Counted from the first letter of the stretch, positions 16,226 through 25,604 are shown. The stretch is 53,286 nt of DNA from an uncultured Hippea sp. (GCA_913009315.1 CAJVZA010000004.1:1-53286), one strand, 5' to 3'. Made by a program: numbers and translations. Notes: generated from the letters alone by a model not told the origin.

Positions 16226-16999
16226 ATGCCGAGTTTTGCATCAAAGATTTTATTTATATTGCTTGCGCTCACACTTAATTGCAATTTATTGTACGCGGCA
16301 TCGAACAAATATCTTGTAAATCGCCTTGAAACAAACGGATTTTTGCCGGCTTTTGTGAAAAAACTTAATGAGCATTTTATTCCCCGGCCAGTTGTCGTCA
16401 AAAAAAATTTTTATCACAAAGAAACAGAATCTCAATATAAACACTATTTCAGTAAACGATCAATCAATCGAATAACAAAGTTTTATGCCGGCCATAAGGC
16501 TGTTTTTGATGCTGCGCAAAAAAGCGGCGTAAAAGGAACGATTATTGCCGCAATTCTATTTGTTGAATCTGACTTCGGCCGGCAAATAGGCGGATATAAT
16601 GTAGCCAATGTGTATGCAAATATTATAGCGTTCTCCGATCTAAAGGATTCCAAACAAAAAAAGCGGTTTAACTGGGCGATTAAGCAGATGCGGGCTGTGC
16701 AGAAGATTTGGAAAGAGGGAAAAATAGATGTATTCAGATTGAATGGATCATGGGCCGGAGCATTTGGAATTCCTCAATTTATTCCGACAAGCTATCTTAT
16801 ATATGCAAAAGACGGCAACGGAGATAAAAAGGCCGATCTGTATAATCTTAATGATGCGGCTGCAAGTGCCGCAAATTTTCTTATGAAAGAAGGATGGAGC
16901 AGCAAAAGAAGACTGCAGACAATTCTTCATTACAATAGCAGTGTTCCGTACGCAGAAACGATACTTAAATTAAGTGATATTCTTTCGAATTCAAAATAA
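16226..16999 (+). CDS. MltB-type membrane-associated or periplasmic lytic transglycosylase
   Basis: The protein has 257 residues. A signal peptide ends LLYA-A; there is no lipobox, so the protein is probably soluble in the periplasm. The SLT_2 (MltB) core is clear: catalytic Glu at about residue 114 in ILFVESDFGRQIGG, then NVANVYANI, GSWAGAFGIPQFIPTSY, and the DGNGDKKADLYN segment with its EF-hand-like Ca site. The enzyme cleaves the glycan strand of peptidoglycan to form 1,6-anhydro-MurNAc. ATG 16226 has GTGGAGG 5 nt upstream, better than the in-frame TTG at 16205. The gene is single and faces lnt across a REP-like palindrome. Confidence 0.85.
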   Translation: MPSFASKILFILLALTLNCNLLYAASNKYLVNRLETNGFLPAFVKKLNEHFIPRPVVVKKNFYHKETESQYKHYFSKRSINRITKFYAGHKAVFDAAQKSGVKGTIIAAILFVESDFGRQIGGYNVANVYANIIAFSDLKDSKQKKRFNWAIKQMRAVQKIWKEGKIDVFRLNGSWAGAFGIPQFIPTSYLIYAKDGNGDKKADLYNLNDAAASAANFLMKEGWSSKRRLQTILHYNSSVPYAETILKLSDILSNSK

Positions 17000-17006
17000 G
17001 CCTTAA

Positions 17007-17106
17007 GAGACCGCTGCAACCCGAAAAAACTTAGTCTCAAAGCTTTGTATTACGAGACCGCTGTACGACAAGTATATTCACAGCTGCCTTACTGTGCAGC
17101 GGTTTC
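17007..17106. repeat. REP-like palindrome (full copy plus an extra half)
   Basis: The full copy spans 17054-17106: left arm GAGACCGCTGTACGACAAG, a loop with TTCACAGC, and right arm CTTACTGTGCAGCGGTTTC. A further left half (GAGACCGCTGCAACC) sits at 17007-17021. The element fills the space between convergent mltB-type and lnt genes and ends inside the lnt stop codon region. It can act as a two-way terminator. Confidence 0.75.
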
Positions 17107-18427
17107 ATTGTAAATCAAAAATAAAATAGTGCGTTCCTGAAATTTTCGGTTTTACAATCGTTCCGTTCGGATCAAATAATCGGGTTGGGCCGTCATTTGA
17201 AGCCCTCAGAAAGTAGATTGAATTTTCTACAGCCCTAAATCTAAGCAGCCGCGTAAAAAATTTTGGCGCAAAAGTATGGCTGAACCAGCCGTCATTTGTT
17301 ATATTTACTGCTATAGTTGCGCCGGCTTGTTTAAATCGTTTAATTAGAAACGGAAACATTGTTTCATAGCAGATAGGAGCAGCTATTTTGGTGCCTCCTA
17401 CATTGAAAACGGTTATCTTATTGCCGCTTTTCAGATCTTCTCCGTTTTGCGTCAAGTCGACTATCTTGTCGAAAATAGATTTTATCGGAAGATATTCACC
17501 AAAAGGAACAAGGTGTATTTTATCGTATCTATAAATATCGGTTCCCTTAAAAAGAAAAGCTGAATTTGTATAACCATAGGAACTGAAGGAAAGCAGGCCG
17601 GTTAGCAGAGGAATTTTTATATCATCCTCCAGATTGGTAAGCAGATCGTTATCTTCCTGATATTCGTTCCATACTATTGGAACAGCAGCTTCGGGCCATA
17701 CTACCAAATTAGGATGAAATCGTTTTACAAGGATCTTTGTCTGTTTAATATATCTGTTGATGATTGTATAGTAGAGATCGGGATCCCATCTTTTGTCTTG
17801 GGCAATATCTTCAGAGATAACCAAAATTTTAATAGGAGAAATCTTTAAATGATTTGCCGGCAAAAAATATCCTATCAGCAAAATTGCAATTACCGGCATT
17901 GCAAAGGCAGGCTTTTTTTTTGCTATGGCAATATAGATAAAGACATTAATCAGAAGCAAAAGAAATGTGATCAGATATGATGAAAAATGGGCATATCCCA
18001 AAAGAAATTTATCTTGAAACTGCGTCAAATAGAGATCAAAAAGCGGAACACCTGTAAAAATATGATCTCTTGCCGCCTCCAAAACCACTCCTATTATTGG
18101 AACGATATAAATTTTGTTGTGAAAAAGCTTTATGGAAATAAAAAAAATCACCCACCAGGCAGCGAGATAAAATGCCAGGATGCCAATCAAGGCTATTGCG
18201 TAAACAGATGAAATACCGGCATGCACATGAATCGGTTCGTATAAAAAACTTACCAAAATAATCTGGTATAAAAATCCAAAAACTGCCCCGATCAGAACCT
18301 GAGCACCAAAATTCCGATTTATAAAGAAAAGCGGAACAAATCCGACAAACTCAAGAAAAAACAGCGACGGGACAAAAAACGGGAGCAGAAGCAGAATAAG
18401 CGATAAGGCAACAGAAAAAACAGGCAC
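17105..18427 (-). CDS. lnt: apolipoprotein N-acyltransferase
   Basis: The protein has 440 residues, shorter than the 512 of E. coli. An N-terminal half of six or so membrane helices is followed by a nitrilase-type domain. The catalytic triad is visible as Glu in VVWPEAAVP, Lys in YDKIHLVPFGEYLP and Cys in APICYETMFP; a conserved NDGWFS follows. It transfers the third acyl chain from phospholipid to the N-terminal Cys of lipoproteins in the inner membrane. This marks a diderm host and fits the lipoprotein remnant at 2065-2289. The gene begins 2 nt after nadC, so it is the last cistron of the nad operon. Its stop codon abuts the REP-like palindrome. Confidence 0.9.
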   Translation of the reverse strand: MPVFSVALSLILLLLPFFVPSLFFLEFVGFVPLFFINRNFGAQVLIGAVFGFLYQIILVSFLYEPIHVHAGISSVYAIALIGILAFYLAAWWVIFFISIKLFHNKIYIVPIIGVVLEAARDHIFTGVPLFDLYLTQFQDKFLLGYAHFSSYLITFLLLLINVFIYIAIAKKKPAFAMPVIAILLIGYFLPANHLKISPIKILVISEDIAQDKRWDPDLYYTIINRYIKQTKILVKRFHPNLVVWPEAAVPIVWNEYQEDNDLLTNLEDDIKIPLLTGLLSFSSYGYTNSAFLFKGTDIYRYDKIHLVPFGEYLPIKSIFDKIVDLTQNGEDLKSGNKITVFNVGGTKIAAPICYETMFPFLIKRFKQAGATIAVNITNDGWFSHTFAPKFFTRLLRFRAVENSIYFLRASNDGPTRLFDPNGTIVKPKISGTHYFIFDLQ

Positions 18428-18429
18428 TT

Positions 18430-19242
18430 TTAGACGATTTTCAACGCAAAATCAGACCACACCGCGTGATGAGTTATAAAACCGGTTGAGATGTAATCGA
18501 CACCGGTAGCGGCAAGCGCCCTGATCGAGTTTTTGTCAACATTGCCGGATACCTCCAGTTTGACGTCTCTTTTTCTCTGTTTCACTGCACGTTCTATATC
18601 AGCTATCTCGAAATGATCAAGCAGAACGATATCCGCACCGCCTTTCACAGCTTCTCTGAATTCATCAATGTTCTTTACTTCAATCTCTATTTTTGCGGTA
18701 AACGGAATTTTCGGCTTTATTTTTTTAATTGCCGCAGTTATGCTTCCGGCTACCTTTATATGATTGTCCTTTATCATTGCGCAATCATATAATCCAAGCC
18801 TATGGTTTGAAGCTCCGCCGATTCCTGTTGCGTATTTCTCAAATATTCTCATACCCGGTGTCGTTTTTCTCGTATCAAGAAGCACTGTCTTGTATTGGGC
18901 AATTAGGTCGACAAACTCTCTTGTCAGGGTTGCAATTCCGGATAGGCGCGATATGAGATTCAGCGCTGTCCGCTCACCGGATAGAATTGCTGCAGCATCC
19001 GCATCCAAAATTGCCGCAGTCTGAGATTTTTCAATATAATCCCCATCTTTGAAAAACCGTTTGATGTCAGCATTTTTGTCAAGAAGTTTAAAAATCTGCT
19101 CAAAAAAATCAATACCGCATAGAATCGCACCGGAACGACAGATAAGTTTTGCCTTACTTCGTTTTCCTCTGCCCACAGGAGCTGTAAGATCAAATGGACC
19201 GATATCTTCTTTTAGAAAATTCCTCAGTGCTTCGGTTATCAT
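18430..19242 (-). CDS. nadC: nicotinate-nucleotide pyrophosphorylase (carboxylating)
   Basis: The protein has 270 residues and matches quinolinate phosphoribosyltransferase. It converts quinolinate and PRPP to nicotinate mononucleotide and CO2. Signatures include the EDIGPFDLTA start, SGERTALNLISRLSGIAT, LDTRKTTPGMR (Arg and Lys binding quinolinate), GGASNHRLGLYDCAMIKDNH and KIEIEVKN. The C-terminal LEVSGNVDKNSIRALAATGVDYISTG completes the barrel. Start and stop overlap nadA by one base. Together with nadA and nadB it completes de novo NAD synthesis from aspartate. Confidence 0.93.
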   Translation of the reverse strand: MITEALRNFLKEDIGPFDLTAPVGRGKRSKAKLICRSGAILCGIDFFEQIFKLLDKNADIKRFFKDGDYIEKSQTAAILDADAAAILSGERTALNLISRLSGIATLTREFVDLIAQYKTVLLDTRKTTPGMRIFEKYATGIGGASNHRLGLYDCAMIKDNHIKVAGSITAAIKKIKPKIPFTAKIEIEVKNIDEFREAVKGGADIVLLDHFEIADIERAVKQRKRDVKLEVSGNVDKNSIRALAATGVDYISTGFITHHAVWSDFALKIV

Positions 19243-20153
19243 CAGCTTACAGCAAGCATTCTCTCAATTACAATCTTCGCCTTTTCGGCTGTCTTTTTGT
19301 CGACAGACACCTTAAACTGATCCTTTTTGAGAGCGGATAAAACACGCGGCAGAGTAATGGTTTTCATATTGTAGCATAAAGGCGTTGCCTTAGGAAAGAT
19401 GATTCGTTTTCCTGAAGTCTTCTTTCTTATTTGATGGGCAATACCGATTTCAGTGCCTATGACAAACAGCTTTTTATCACTGTCTTTGACATAATTTATA
19501 ATCTTGGTCGTGCTTCCCACAAAATCTGCAATCCTTATTACCTGCGGTGTACATTCGGGATGAACCACTACTGCTGCATCGGGGTGTCTCTTTTTTATCT
19601 CAAGTATGGACTGAACGGTTATGCGCTCATGCACCTGACAATAGCCTTCCCATATATGAAACTTTATTTCAGGAAGCTGATCTGCGACAAACTGTGCCAG
19701 ATTTTTATCAGGACCGAAAATAACCTCTTTCGTATGAAGCGATTTTACAACATTAACGGCGTTTGATGATGTGCAGATTATATCTGATAATGCCTTTATC
19801 TCTGCAGTTGTATTAATATATGAAACGACAGGCACATTCGGGTGTTCTTCTTTGTATTCATTTAGTTCTTCGGGAATTATCATATCGGCAAGAAAACAGC
19901 CGGCTCTGCTGTATGGAATTAGTACATCTCTGTCAGGCATAAGAATTTTTGCGGTTTCAGCCATAAAATCCACTCCGCAGAAAACAATCATCTGTTTATC
20001 GGTTTTTGCTGCAGTTCTTGCCAATCCAAGAGAATCGCCTATATAATCTGCAACATCCTGAACTTCGGGCCTCATATAGTAATGAGCAATAATAATTGCG
20101 TTTTTCTCTTTCTTTAACCTGTCTATTTCGGACTTCATCTCAATATAATTCAT
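19242..20153 (-). CDS. nadA: quinolinate synthase
   Basis: The protein has 303 residues. It condenses iminoaspartate with dihydroxyacetone phosphate using a [4Fe-4S] cluster. The three cluster Cys are seen in VFCGVDFMAE, IICTSSNAV and LCYNMKTI. Other hallmarks are AHYYMRPEVQD, DYIGDSLGLARTAAKTD, HPECTPQV and GTEIGIAHQIRK. It is the short NadA form typical of anaerobes and deep-branching bacteria. Its stop overlaps the nadC start. The oxygen-sensitive cluster fits a low-oxygen lifestyle but does not prove it. Confidence 0.94.
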   Translation of the reverse strand: MNYIEMKSEIDRLKKEKNAIIIAHYYMRPEVQDVADYIGDSLGLARTAAKTDKQMIVFCGVDFMAETAKILMPDRDVLIPYSRAGCFLADMIIPEELNEYKEEHPNVPVVSYINTTAEIKALSDIICTSSNAVNVVKSLHTKEVIFGPDKNLAQFVADQLPEIKFHIWEGYCQVHERITVQSILEIKKRHPDAAVVVHPECTPQVIRIADFVGSTTKIINYVKDSDKKLFVIGTEIGIAHQIRKKTSGKRIIFPKATPLCYNMKTITLPRVLSALKKDQFKVSVDKKTAEKAKIVIERMLAVS

Positions 20154-20162
20154 CTTGTTTCC

Positions 20163-21728
20163 TCAATCTTTACGGAAATGACAGCCCCTGCTTGTCGGGT
20201 TCTGCCATGCAGCTCTTGCTATAATTAACCCGGTTTGAATGGCGCCTCTTAATTCCACAATTTCTCTCGTCAAATGTGCATTTCGGTAAAACTCCTCAGT
20301 CTCCTGCCACAGATGCCTCAAATCATTTATAGCTCTGCCAAGTCTGTGACTATTTCTTATCAATCCTACATAATTCCACATTATATATTTCAGCGTTATG
20401 AAATCCTGAAATATCAATGCATTATCAATGCTGCCTGAACCGGTATAGCTCCATGGCCTTATGCTCGGTATATCGCCCGCAGACCTGTTTTTCACCCTTT
20501 TTGTGATATCATCGGCAGCTCTATATCCAAAAACCAGGCCCTCGAGCATTGATGTGCTCGCAAGCCGGTTTGCACCATGCAGTCCGGTACATGCGACCTC
20601 GCCAACTGCATAAAGCCCGGATACGGTTGTTCTGCCGTATAGATCTGTTCTGACGCCGCCGCACGAAAAATGTGCGGCCGGAACGACCGGAATAGGCTCA
20701 TAAGCACAATCTATTCCATGTTTTTTGCATTTTTCCCAAATTGTCGGAAACCTTTTTCTTATCTCATCCGGTTTCATATACGAGGCAATATCAAGATAAA
20801 CATACGGCCAATGATGTTCGGTCATCTCGCTGTGAATTGCTCTTGCTACGATATCTCTTGGAGCCAGAGATTCAAGATGATGATAACGTTTCATAAACGG
20901 CTTTTTGTCATAATCTATAAGAACGGCTCCCTCGCCCCTTACCGATTCGGAAATAAGAAAACTGTCTGCGCCGCTGACGGCAAGCGTTGTGGGATGAAAC
21001 TGAACATATTCCATATTTATAATCTCTGTCTGTGCTCTGTATGCTGCCGCAAGTCCTTCTCCTGTTGCCACGGTCGGATTTGTCGTATGAAGATAGATTT
21101 GTCCAAGACCGCCTGTGGCAAGCATAGTGGCCTTCGCGGTTATGATTTTTACTACTGAACTGCTGTTATCCAAAACATACGCACCGAGGCATCGATTATC
21201 TTCGTAACAGGAAAGCGGATTATCTACATGATGATGATTGGTAAGAAGATCTACAAGAGTGCAATTTGTAAACAGTTTGATATTTGGAAGCTCCTTTGTT
21301 CTTTTTATCAAAGCCTGCTCGATATATCTTCCGGTAATATCGGTTTTATGCAGAATTCTTCGTTTTGAATGTGCGGCTTCCTCAGTTCTGTCAAATTCAC
21401 CGGATTTGTCCCGGTCGAAATCTACCGGTGCTTCATCGAGCAGCATTTTCTCAACAATCTCAGGACCTTCGTTTGCTGTAATCCGGGCTGCCTGAGGAAG
21501 AGAAGCGCCGGCGCCGGCTACAAGTATATCATTGATCAGAAGAGCAGGTTTGTCATCAACTGCCTTATATACAATTCCGCCCTGAGCATTGTAAGTGTTT
21601 GAATCGGCTGCTTTTTCGGTTTTTGTCACTACCGCAACCGACAGACCGTTATCGGCTGCTCTTATAGCAGCACTGTTTCCTGCTATTCCGCCTCCAATAA
21701 CAAGAAGATCAAAGTCGGCATCAGCCAT
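20163..21728 (-). CDS. nadB: L-aspartate oxidase
   Basis: The protein has 521 residues, the usual NadB length. The FAD-binding Rossmann fold opens the protein (LVIGGGIAGNSAAIRAADNG), followed by NTYNAQGGIVYK. Catalytic-region motifs are MEYVQFHPT, ESVRGEGAVL, ARAIHSEM, AHFSCGGVRTDLYGRTTVSGLYAVGEVACTGLHGANRLAS and the C-terminal TSRGCHFRKD. It oxidises aspartate to iminoaspartate with oxygen or fumarate as acceptor; in an anaerobe fumarate is likelier. It is separated from nadA by 9 nt and overlaps leuC by one base. Confidence 0.93.
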   Translation of the reverse strand: MADADFDLLVIGGGIAGNSAAIRAADNGLSVAVVTKTEKAADSNTYNAQGGIVYKAVDDKPALLINDILVAGAGASLPQAARITANEGPEIVEKMLLDEAPVDFDRDKSGEFDRTEEAAHSKRRILHKTDITGRYIEQALIKRTKELPNIKLFTNCTLVDLLTNHHHVDNPLSCYEDNRCLGAYVLDNSSSVVKIITAKATMLATGGLGQIYLHTTNPTVATGEGLAAAYRAQTEIINMEYVQFHPTTLAVSGADSFLISESVRGEGAVLIDYDKKPFMKRYHHLESLAPRDIVARAIHSEMTEHHWPYVYLDIASYMKPDEIRKRFPTIWEKCKKHGIDCAYEPIPVVPAAHFSCGGVRTDLYGRTTVSGLYAVGEVACTGLHGANRLASTSMLEGLVFGYRAADDITKRVKNRSAGDIPSIRPWSYTGSGSIDNALIFQDFITLKYIMWNYVGLIRNSHRLGRAINDLRHLWQETEEFYRNAHLTREIVELRGAIQTGLIIARAAWQNPTSRGCHFRKD

Positions 21729-22981
21729 TATAATTGTTCCGGGCTTATAATGTAACCGGCCACTGCCGAGGCAGCTGCAATAGCAGCATTTGACAGATAG
21801 ACAAACGATTCGGGAGAACCCATTCTACCTACAAAGTTTCTGTTGCTTGTTGAAATAGCAGTTTCACCCGGCGCAAGAATACCCATATGACCGCCAAGAC
21901 ACGGACCGCAGGTCGGAGTGGATACTATGGCGCCTGCATCAAGAAAAATATCAAACAATCCTTCTTTAAGAGCTTCTCTGTAAATAAGTTTTGTTGCAGG
22001 AATAACAATAAGACGAACACCTTTGGCGAGATGTCTTCCTTTTAATATTTCGGCGGCAATTCTAAGATCAGATGTTCTTCCATTTGTGCACGATCCTATG
22101 AATGCTTGATCTATTTTTATCGTTTCGGTAATTTGAGAGATCGGTTTACTGTTTTCCGGAAGGTGAGGAAATGCAACCTGAGGTTCAATTTTGCCGGCAT
22201 CTATATATATCGTTTCCGAGGCGGAATCGGCGTCGCTTTTGTAAATTTTATATTTTTTATCCGTTCTGCCTTTTAGATAATTCTCCGTAATCTCATCCGG
22301 TTCGATTATGCCGTTTTTAGCTCCGGCTTCTACAGCCATATTGCAGATCGTAAGCCGGTCATCCATGTCAAGTGAACCGATAGTATCACCGGCAAACTCC
22401 ATAGTTTTGTAAAGTGCCCCGCTTACGCCGATTTTTCCTATCGTATAGAGTATTATATCTTTGCCGCCTGAGTATTTTGGAAGTGTGCCGCTGTAAACAA
22501 ATCGTATCGTTTCCGGAACCTTGAACCATGCCTTTCCTGTAGCAATTGCAAAGGCAAGATCGGTGCTTCCGACACCGGCAGCAAATGCTCCAAGAGCTCC
22601 GTGAGTACATGTATGGGAATCCGCTCCGACAATTATCTGGCCCGGAATTATGATGCCCTGCTCGGGCAAAAGTGTATGTTCGATACCGGTCTCTCCCACA
22701 TCCCAATATTTCTCTATATTATATTTATTCGCAAATATTCTGACTGTCTGACATTGAATAGCCGATGCTATATCTTTGTTGGGAGCGAAATGATCAGGTA
22801 TCAATGCCACTTTTGAAGGATCTTTGGGGGCGATTCCGTATTCGGCCAATTTATGAATTGCTATCGGAGCGGTTACATCATTTCCGAACGCCAGATCCAC
22901 CGCAGCCATAACAAGATCGCCAGGCTTAACATCATATCCCGTATGATCACTTATTATTTTCTGAGTAATGCTCATTCCCAT
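21728..22981 (-). CDS. leuC: 3-isopropylmalate dehydratase large subunit (LeuC/HacA type)
   Basis: The protein has 417 residues, the bacterial/archaeal LeuC2-type length, in the aconitase superfamily. Cluster Cys and signatures are [22 protein letters not shown] (split across residues about 120-140), [18 protein letters not shown] and [13 protein letters not shown]. It isomerises isopropylmalate in leucine synthesis, or homocitrate-type substrates in relatives. The partner LeuD is not in the window, nor is any other leu gene. It is the first gene of a five-gene minus-strand operon. AGAGGTG sits 5 nt before ATG 22981. Confidence 0.85.
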   Translation of the reverse strand: MGMSITQKIISDHTGYDVKPGDLVMAAVDLAFGNDVTAPIAIHKLAEYGIAPKDPSKVALIPDHFAPNKDIASAIQCQTVRIFANKYNIEKYWDVGETGIEHTLLPEQGIIIPGQIIVGADSHTCTHGALGAFAAGVGSTDLAFAIATGKAWFKVPETIRFVYSGTLPKYSGGKDIILYTIGKIGVSGALYKTMEFAGDTIGSLDMDDRLTICNMAVEAGAKNGIIEPDEITENYLKGRTDKKYKIYKSDADSASETIYIDAGKIEPQVAFPHLPENSKPISQITETIKIDQAFIGSCTNGRTSDLRIAAEILKGRHLAKGVRLIVIPATKLIYREALKEGLFDIFLDAGAIVSTPTCGPCLGGHMGILAPGETAISTSNRNFVGRMGSPESFVYLSNAAIAAASAVAGYIISPEQL

Positions 22982-23109
22982 TTGTTCACCTCTTGTTATT
23001 TCATTATTACAAATTTATTTTTACATATACATATAGTTAACGGTACAATACCGTCTTTGCAAGTTTTTCAGCTTATAAAAACCTTTTAAACGCAATATGA
23101 AATACCTTT

Positions 23110-23367
23110 TCAATTCAACACTCTTTTCTTATTTTTTAACTCCTGTAACTCAATATGTCTTGCCTGCATAGCAGAACCGTAAGCTGCAACACCATAGGGC
23201 ACGAGATAAGTCAACAGAATTTGAAAAATAACGGTAGCAGTCAAAGCGCCGCTCAAAATTGCATTGTAATGATTAATTAATGCAAGTAAAGTGCCGACTA
23301 CCACTCCTACTTTCACAGAACGATAAATGCAAACCTTATCTCTTATATGCTTTAAAAACAGTTTCAT
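23110..23367 (-). CDS. nrtS: NrtS-type small membrane protein (nitrate/nitrite transport)
   Basis: The protein has 85 residues with two membrane helices (about 17-35 and 43-62). The pattern RSVKVGVVVGTLLALINHYNAILSG and LLTYLVPYGVAAYGS is typical of the NrtS family, described as a small nitrate/nitrite transporter in cyanobacteria. TAAGGAA lies 7 nt before ATG 23367. No nitrate or nitrite reductase genes are adjacent, so the substrate here is inferred only from family resemblance. The gene looks monocistronic. Confidence 0.7.
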   Translation of the reverse strand: MKLFLKHIRDKVCIYRSVKVGVVVGTLLALINHYNAILSGALTATVIFQILLTYLVPYGVAAYGSAMQARHIELQELKNKKRVLN

Positions 23368-23493
23368 AATGCTTCCTTAACAGACGCCGCATTCAACTCG
23401 CCTTACGTATTCGAGAGCATTCCCTGCAAAAATGAGAAAGTGTGTTTAGAGCGGCAGAAACAAGATGCTGCGTTCGCAAGGTTAAAATCGGTT

Positions 23494-24420
23494 TTATACG
23501 GTATACCATTTCAGATCTTTTCGGACGATTAGATTAAGATTTTTAAGATAATATATATATGACATAGCTTCACCGAGCTGCAGTATAAGATCATCATCCG
23601 CGGTATGATTTCTGAAGATCATTCTTGCAGTTTCAAATATCGTCATAGGATTTGTTTTTAACATATAATAGGTTTTTTCAATTCGCTCTATATAGCTTCT
23701 TCTTAATTCCCTTATTCTCTCTTTAGGATTTTCCACAAGTTTTCCATGCGATCCGGCTATTAACACCGGAGCGATTGATTCAAGTTTATCCAAAGTTTCG
23801 AGATAATTTTTTATAGGATTGAAATTGCATTTTCCGACAGGGACACTTACCACAAATATTGTTCCCGGGTTGCTTGTTATATCGGCAAGAACAGCATCTC
23901 CGGAAAAAAGTATTCCTTCATCTTTAAGAAAAAACGACACCGAACCTGGAGTATGACCGGCCGTTCCAATTGTAATGAAGGTTCTGCCGTCCAGATCAAA
24001 AAGTTCTCCCTCGTTTATCGCTTCATAGACGGGTACAGAAATTTTTTTAAAAATTCTTTCGATTACATTAAGAATCCCCTGCACATACAGAGGCGGCAAA
24101 CCAAGCTTCAACAGATTTTTTTCAGCAATATCATTGCCGGGATATTTGTACATAAGCCAATCGGCATCTGCATCATTCAGAAAAAATCGGGAAAATTGTC
24201 TGTTTTTTGCAATTCCTATATGATCATCGTGTCCATGAGTAGCCAAAATTCTTAGTTTGTCGGTTTTTACTCCTGCTTCATTCAGCAATTCTGCAGTACT
24301 TTTTTGGTCAGGTCCTATGTCAATAGCAGTATCAGCTTTGGCAAAATAATATATAGAAACGGCTCCAACTGCGTAAGGGGTTGGAAGGTCGATCTTTTTT
24401 ACATAATCTGGCAGCAACAT
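23494..24420 (-). CDS. MBL-fold metallo-hydrolase
   Basis: The protein has about 308 residues. The metallo-beta-lactamase fold is shown by ATHGHDDHIG (HxHxDH), GTAGHTPGSVSFF (third His), FSGDAVLADI (bridging Asp) and AGSHGKLV (last His). A C-terminal helical region with winged-helix look (TIFETARMIFRN) matches the hydroxyacylglutathione-hydrolase-like/LACTB2 subgroup. The substrate is unknown. I chose ATG 24420 over the TTG at 24456 because that TTG is part of TTGACA of an apparent promoter and the extra 12 residues are not family-like. Confidence 0.75.
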   Translation of the reverse strand: MLLPDYVKKIDLPTPYAVGAVSIYYFAKADTAIDIGPDQKSTAELLNEAGVKTDKLRILATHGHDDHIGIAKNRQFSRFFLNDADADWLMYKYPGNDIAEKNLLKLGLPPLYVQGILNVIERIFKKISVPVYEAINEGELFDLDGRTFITIGTAGHTPGSVSFFLKDEGILFSGDAVLADITSNPGTIFVVSVPVGKCNFNPIKNYLETLDKLESIAPVLIAGSHGKLVENPKERIRELRRSYIERIEKTYYMLKTNPMTIFETARMIFRNHTADDDLILQLGEAMSYIYYLKNLNLIVRKDLKWYTV

Positions 24421-24428
24421 CTGCTTCA

Positions 24429-24456
24429 AGAATATTCCAAATATGGATTCTGTCAA
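24429..24456 (-). promoter_or_regulatory. promoter giving a near-leaderless mRNA for the MBL gene
   Basis: Reading the minus strand: TTGACA (24456-24451), 16-nt spacer, TATTCT (24434-24429), then 8 nt to ATG 24420. No ribosome site is present. A transcript would start within a base or two of the ATG. Confidence 0.55.
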
Positions 24457-24503
24457 CCGTGAGCTGCTGTAAAACTTATTAAAAGCATCTCTTTATTTGG
24501 CTT

Positions 24504-24533
24504 CTGTGAATATGTTTATTGCGCAGTGGTCTC
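24504..24533. repeat. REP-like palindrome family, right half
   Basis: CTGTGAATATGTTTATTGCG followed by CAGTGGTCTC matches the loop and right arm of the family. The left arm is degenerate. It lies between divergent genes, so it is not at a gene end here. Confidence 0.55.
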
Positions 24534-24596
24534 ATACGTTAATAGATCAATAGAGACATTCTTGATGTTTGCAATCGGCTTAATCATAACGCATAA

Positions 24597-24624
24597 TTGA
24601 CATGCAAACAGATATGAATAGAAT
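24597..24624 (+). promoter_or_regulatory. promoter giving a leaderless mRNA for the GT2 gene
   Basis: TTGACA (24597-24602), 16-nt spacer, TAGAAT (24619-24624), then exactly 6 nt to ATG 24631. Transcription would begin at the A of the ATG. No ribosome site is present. Confidence 0.6.
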
Positions 24625-24630
24625 CGTGCT

Positions 24631-25338
24631 ATGCAATTATCAGTCGTGGTGCCTGTTTATAATGAGGCGGAAAATTTGCCTATACTAACCGGCGAAATTA
24701 AAGAGGCGATTAAAAACTATAAAAATAAAGAGATCATATTTGTTGATGACCGAAGCACAGATAAAAGTCTAAGTATTATAAAAGAGATAAAGACGAATAA
24801 CAAAGATTTGAATATAAGAATAATATGCAGAACAAAAAGAGGCGGACTTTCTGCTGCGCTTGCCACAGGATTTCTTGCAGCAAACGGTGATATAATCATC
24901 AGTATAGACAGCGATCTTCAGAACGATCCGGCCGACATCCCAAAGCTTGTTTCTCAGATAGGAAAATATGATGTTGCTATCGGATGGAGAATGGAAAGAC
25001 ACGATCCGCTTATTAAAAAAATCTCATCAAAAGTTGCAAATTTTATAAGAAATAATGTCACACACGAAAATATCCATGATACCGGATGCACTCTCAAGGC
25101 TTACAAAAGAGAATTTCTGCTAAAATTAAAACTTTTTGACGGACTTCACCGGTTTTTACCTACGCTGCTCAAACTTGAAGGAGCAAAAGTGATAGAAGTT
25201 CCCGTCAAACATAGAGAAAGAAGGTTTGGAAAATCCAAATATCATCTGTTCAATCGTCTGATAGGCCCTATGATGGATCTGTTTGCAGTTCATTGGATGC
25301 AGAAACGCCATATTGATTTAAGTGCCGAAGAACTTTGA
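24631..25338 (+). CDS. family 2 glycosyltransferase (dolichyl/undecaprenyl-phosphate sugar synthase type)
   Basis: The protein has 235 residues. The DPM1/ArnC-like GT-A fold is seen from VVVPVYNEAENLP, IIFVDDRSTD, RGGLSAALATGF and IISIDSDLQNDPADIP (DxD metal site). A conserved DTGCTLKAYKREFL and KHRERRFGKSKYH complete it. There are no C-terminal membrane helices, unlike ArnC, so it is the short soluble form. It probably loads a sugar onto polyprenyl phosphate at the inner face of the membrane. It overlaps the next gene by 4 nt, and a GT39-type transferase follows, so the three likely act in one lipid or lipid-A modification pathway. Confidence 0.83.
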   Translation: MQLSVVVPVYNEAENLPILTGEIKEAIKNYKNKEIIFVDDRSTDKSLSIIKEIKTNNKDLNIRIICRTKRGGLSAALATGFLAANGDIIISIDSDLQNDPADIPKLVSQIGKYDVAIGWRMERHDPLIKKISSKVANFIRNNVTHENIHDTGCTLKAYKREFLLKLKLFDGLHRFLPTLLKLEGAKVIEVPVKHRERRFGKSKYHLFNRLIGPMMDLFAVHWMQKRHIDLSAEEL

Positions 25339-25604
25339 ACTACTCTTTTGACATCTGGCTAATAATTGGTTTTATCGCTCAAATAATATTCGGGGCACGG
25401 TTTTTTCTTCAATGGCTTGTTTCCGAGAAGCAGCATAAAAGTGTTATTCCGATAGGTTTCTGGTATTTATCAATAGTAGGCAGTCTTATGCTTTTAATAT
25501 ATGCCATACATATAAAAGATCCGGTTTTCATCCTGGGACAGGCAACCGGTTTATTTATCTACATCAGAAACCTTATGATGATACACAAAGAGAAAAAGAG
25601 GTGA
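25335..25604 (+). CDS. small membrane protein with lipid-A-disaccharide synthase N-terminal (LAB_N) domain
   Basis: The protein has 89 residues and three membrane helices. The LAB_N signature is clear: IAQIIFGARFFLQWLVSEKQ, then SVIPIGFWYLSIVGS and YAIHIKDPVFILGQ. This domain is found alone or fused to LpxB; its role is poorly defined. The TTG start (25335) overlaps the GT2 stop and the gene overlaps the next by 4 nt. Between a polyprenyl-phosphate glycosyltransferase and an ArnT-like enzyme it could help flip or handle the lipid-linked sugar, much as ArnE/ArnF do (inference). Confidence 0.75.
   Translation: MNYSFDIWLIIGFIAQIIFGARFFLQWLVSEKQHKSVIPIGFWYLSIVGSLMLLIYAIHIKDPVFILGQATGLFIYIRNLMMIHKEKKR

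Noticed and set aside
24421-24456. TTG 24456 as start of the MBL gene
   Set aside because: The TTG belongs to a TTGACA -35 box; the extra residues do not match the family and ATG 24420 is well placed behind the -10.
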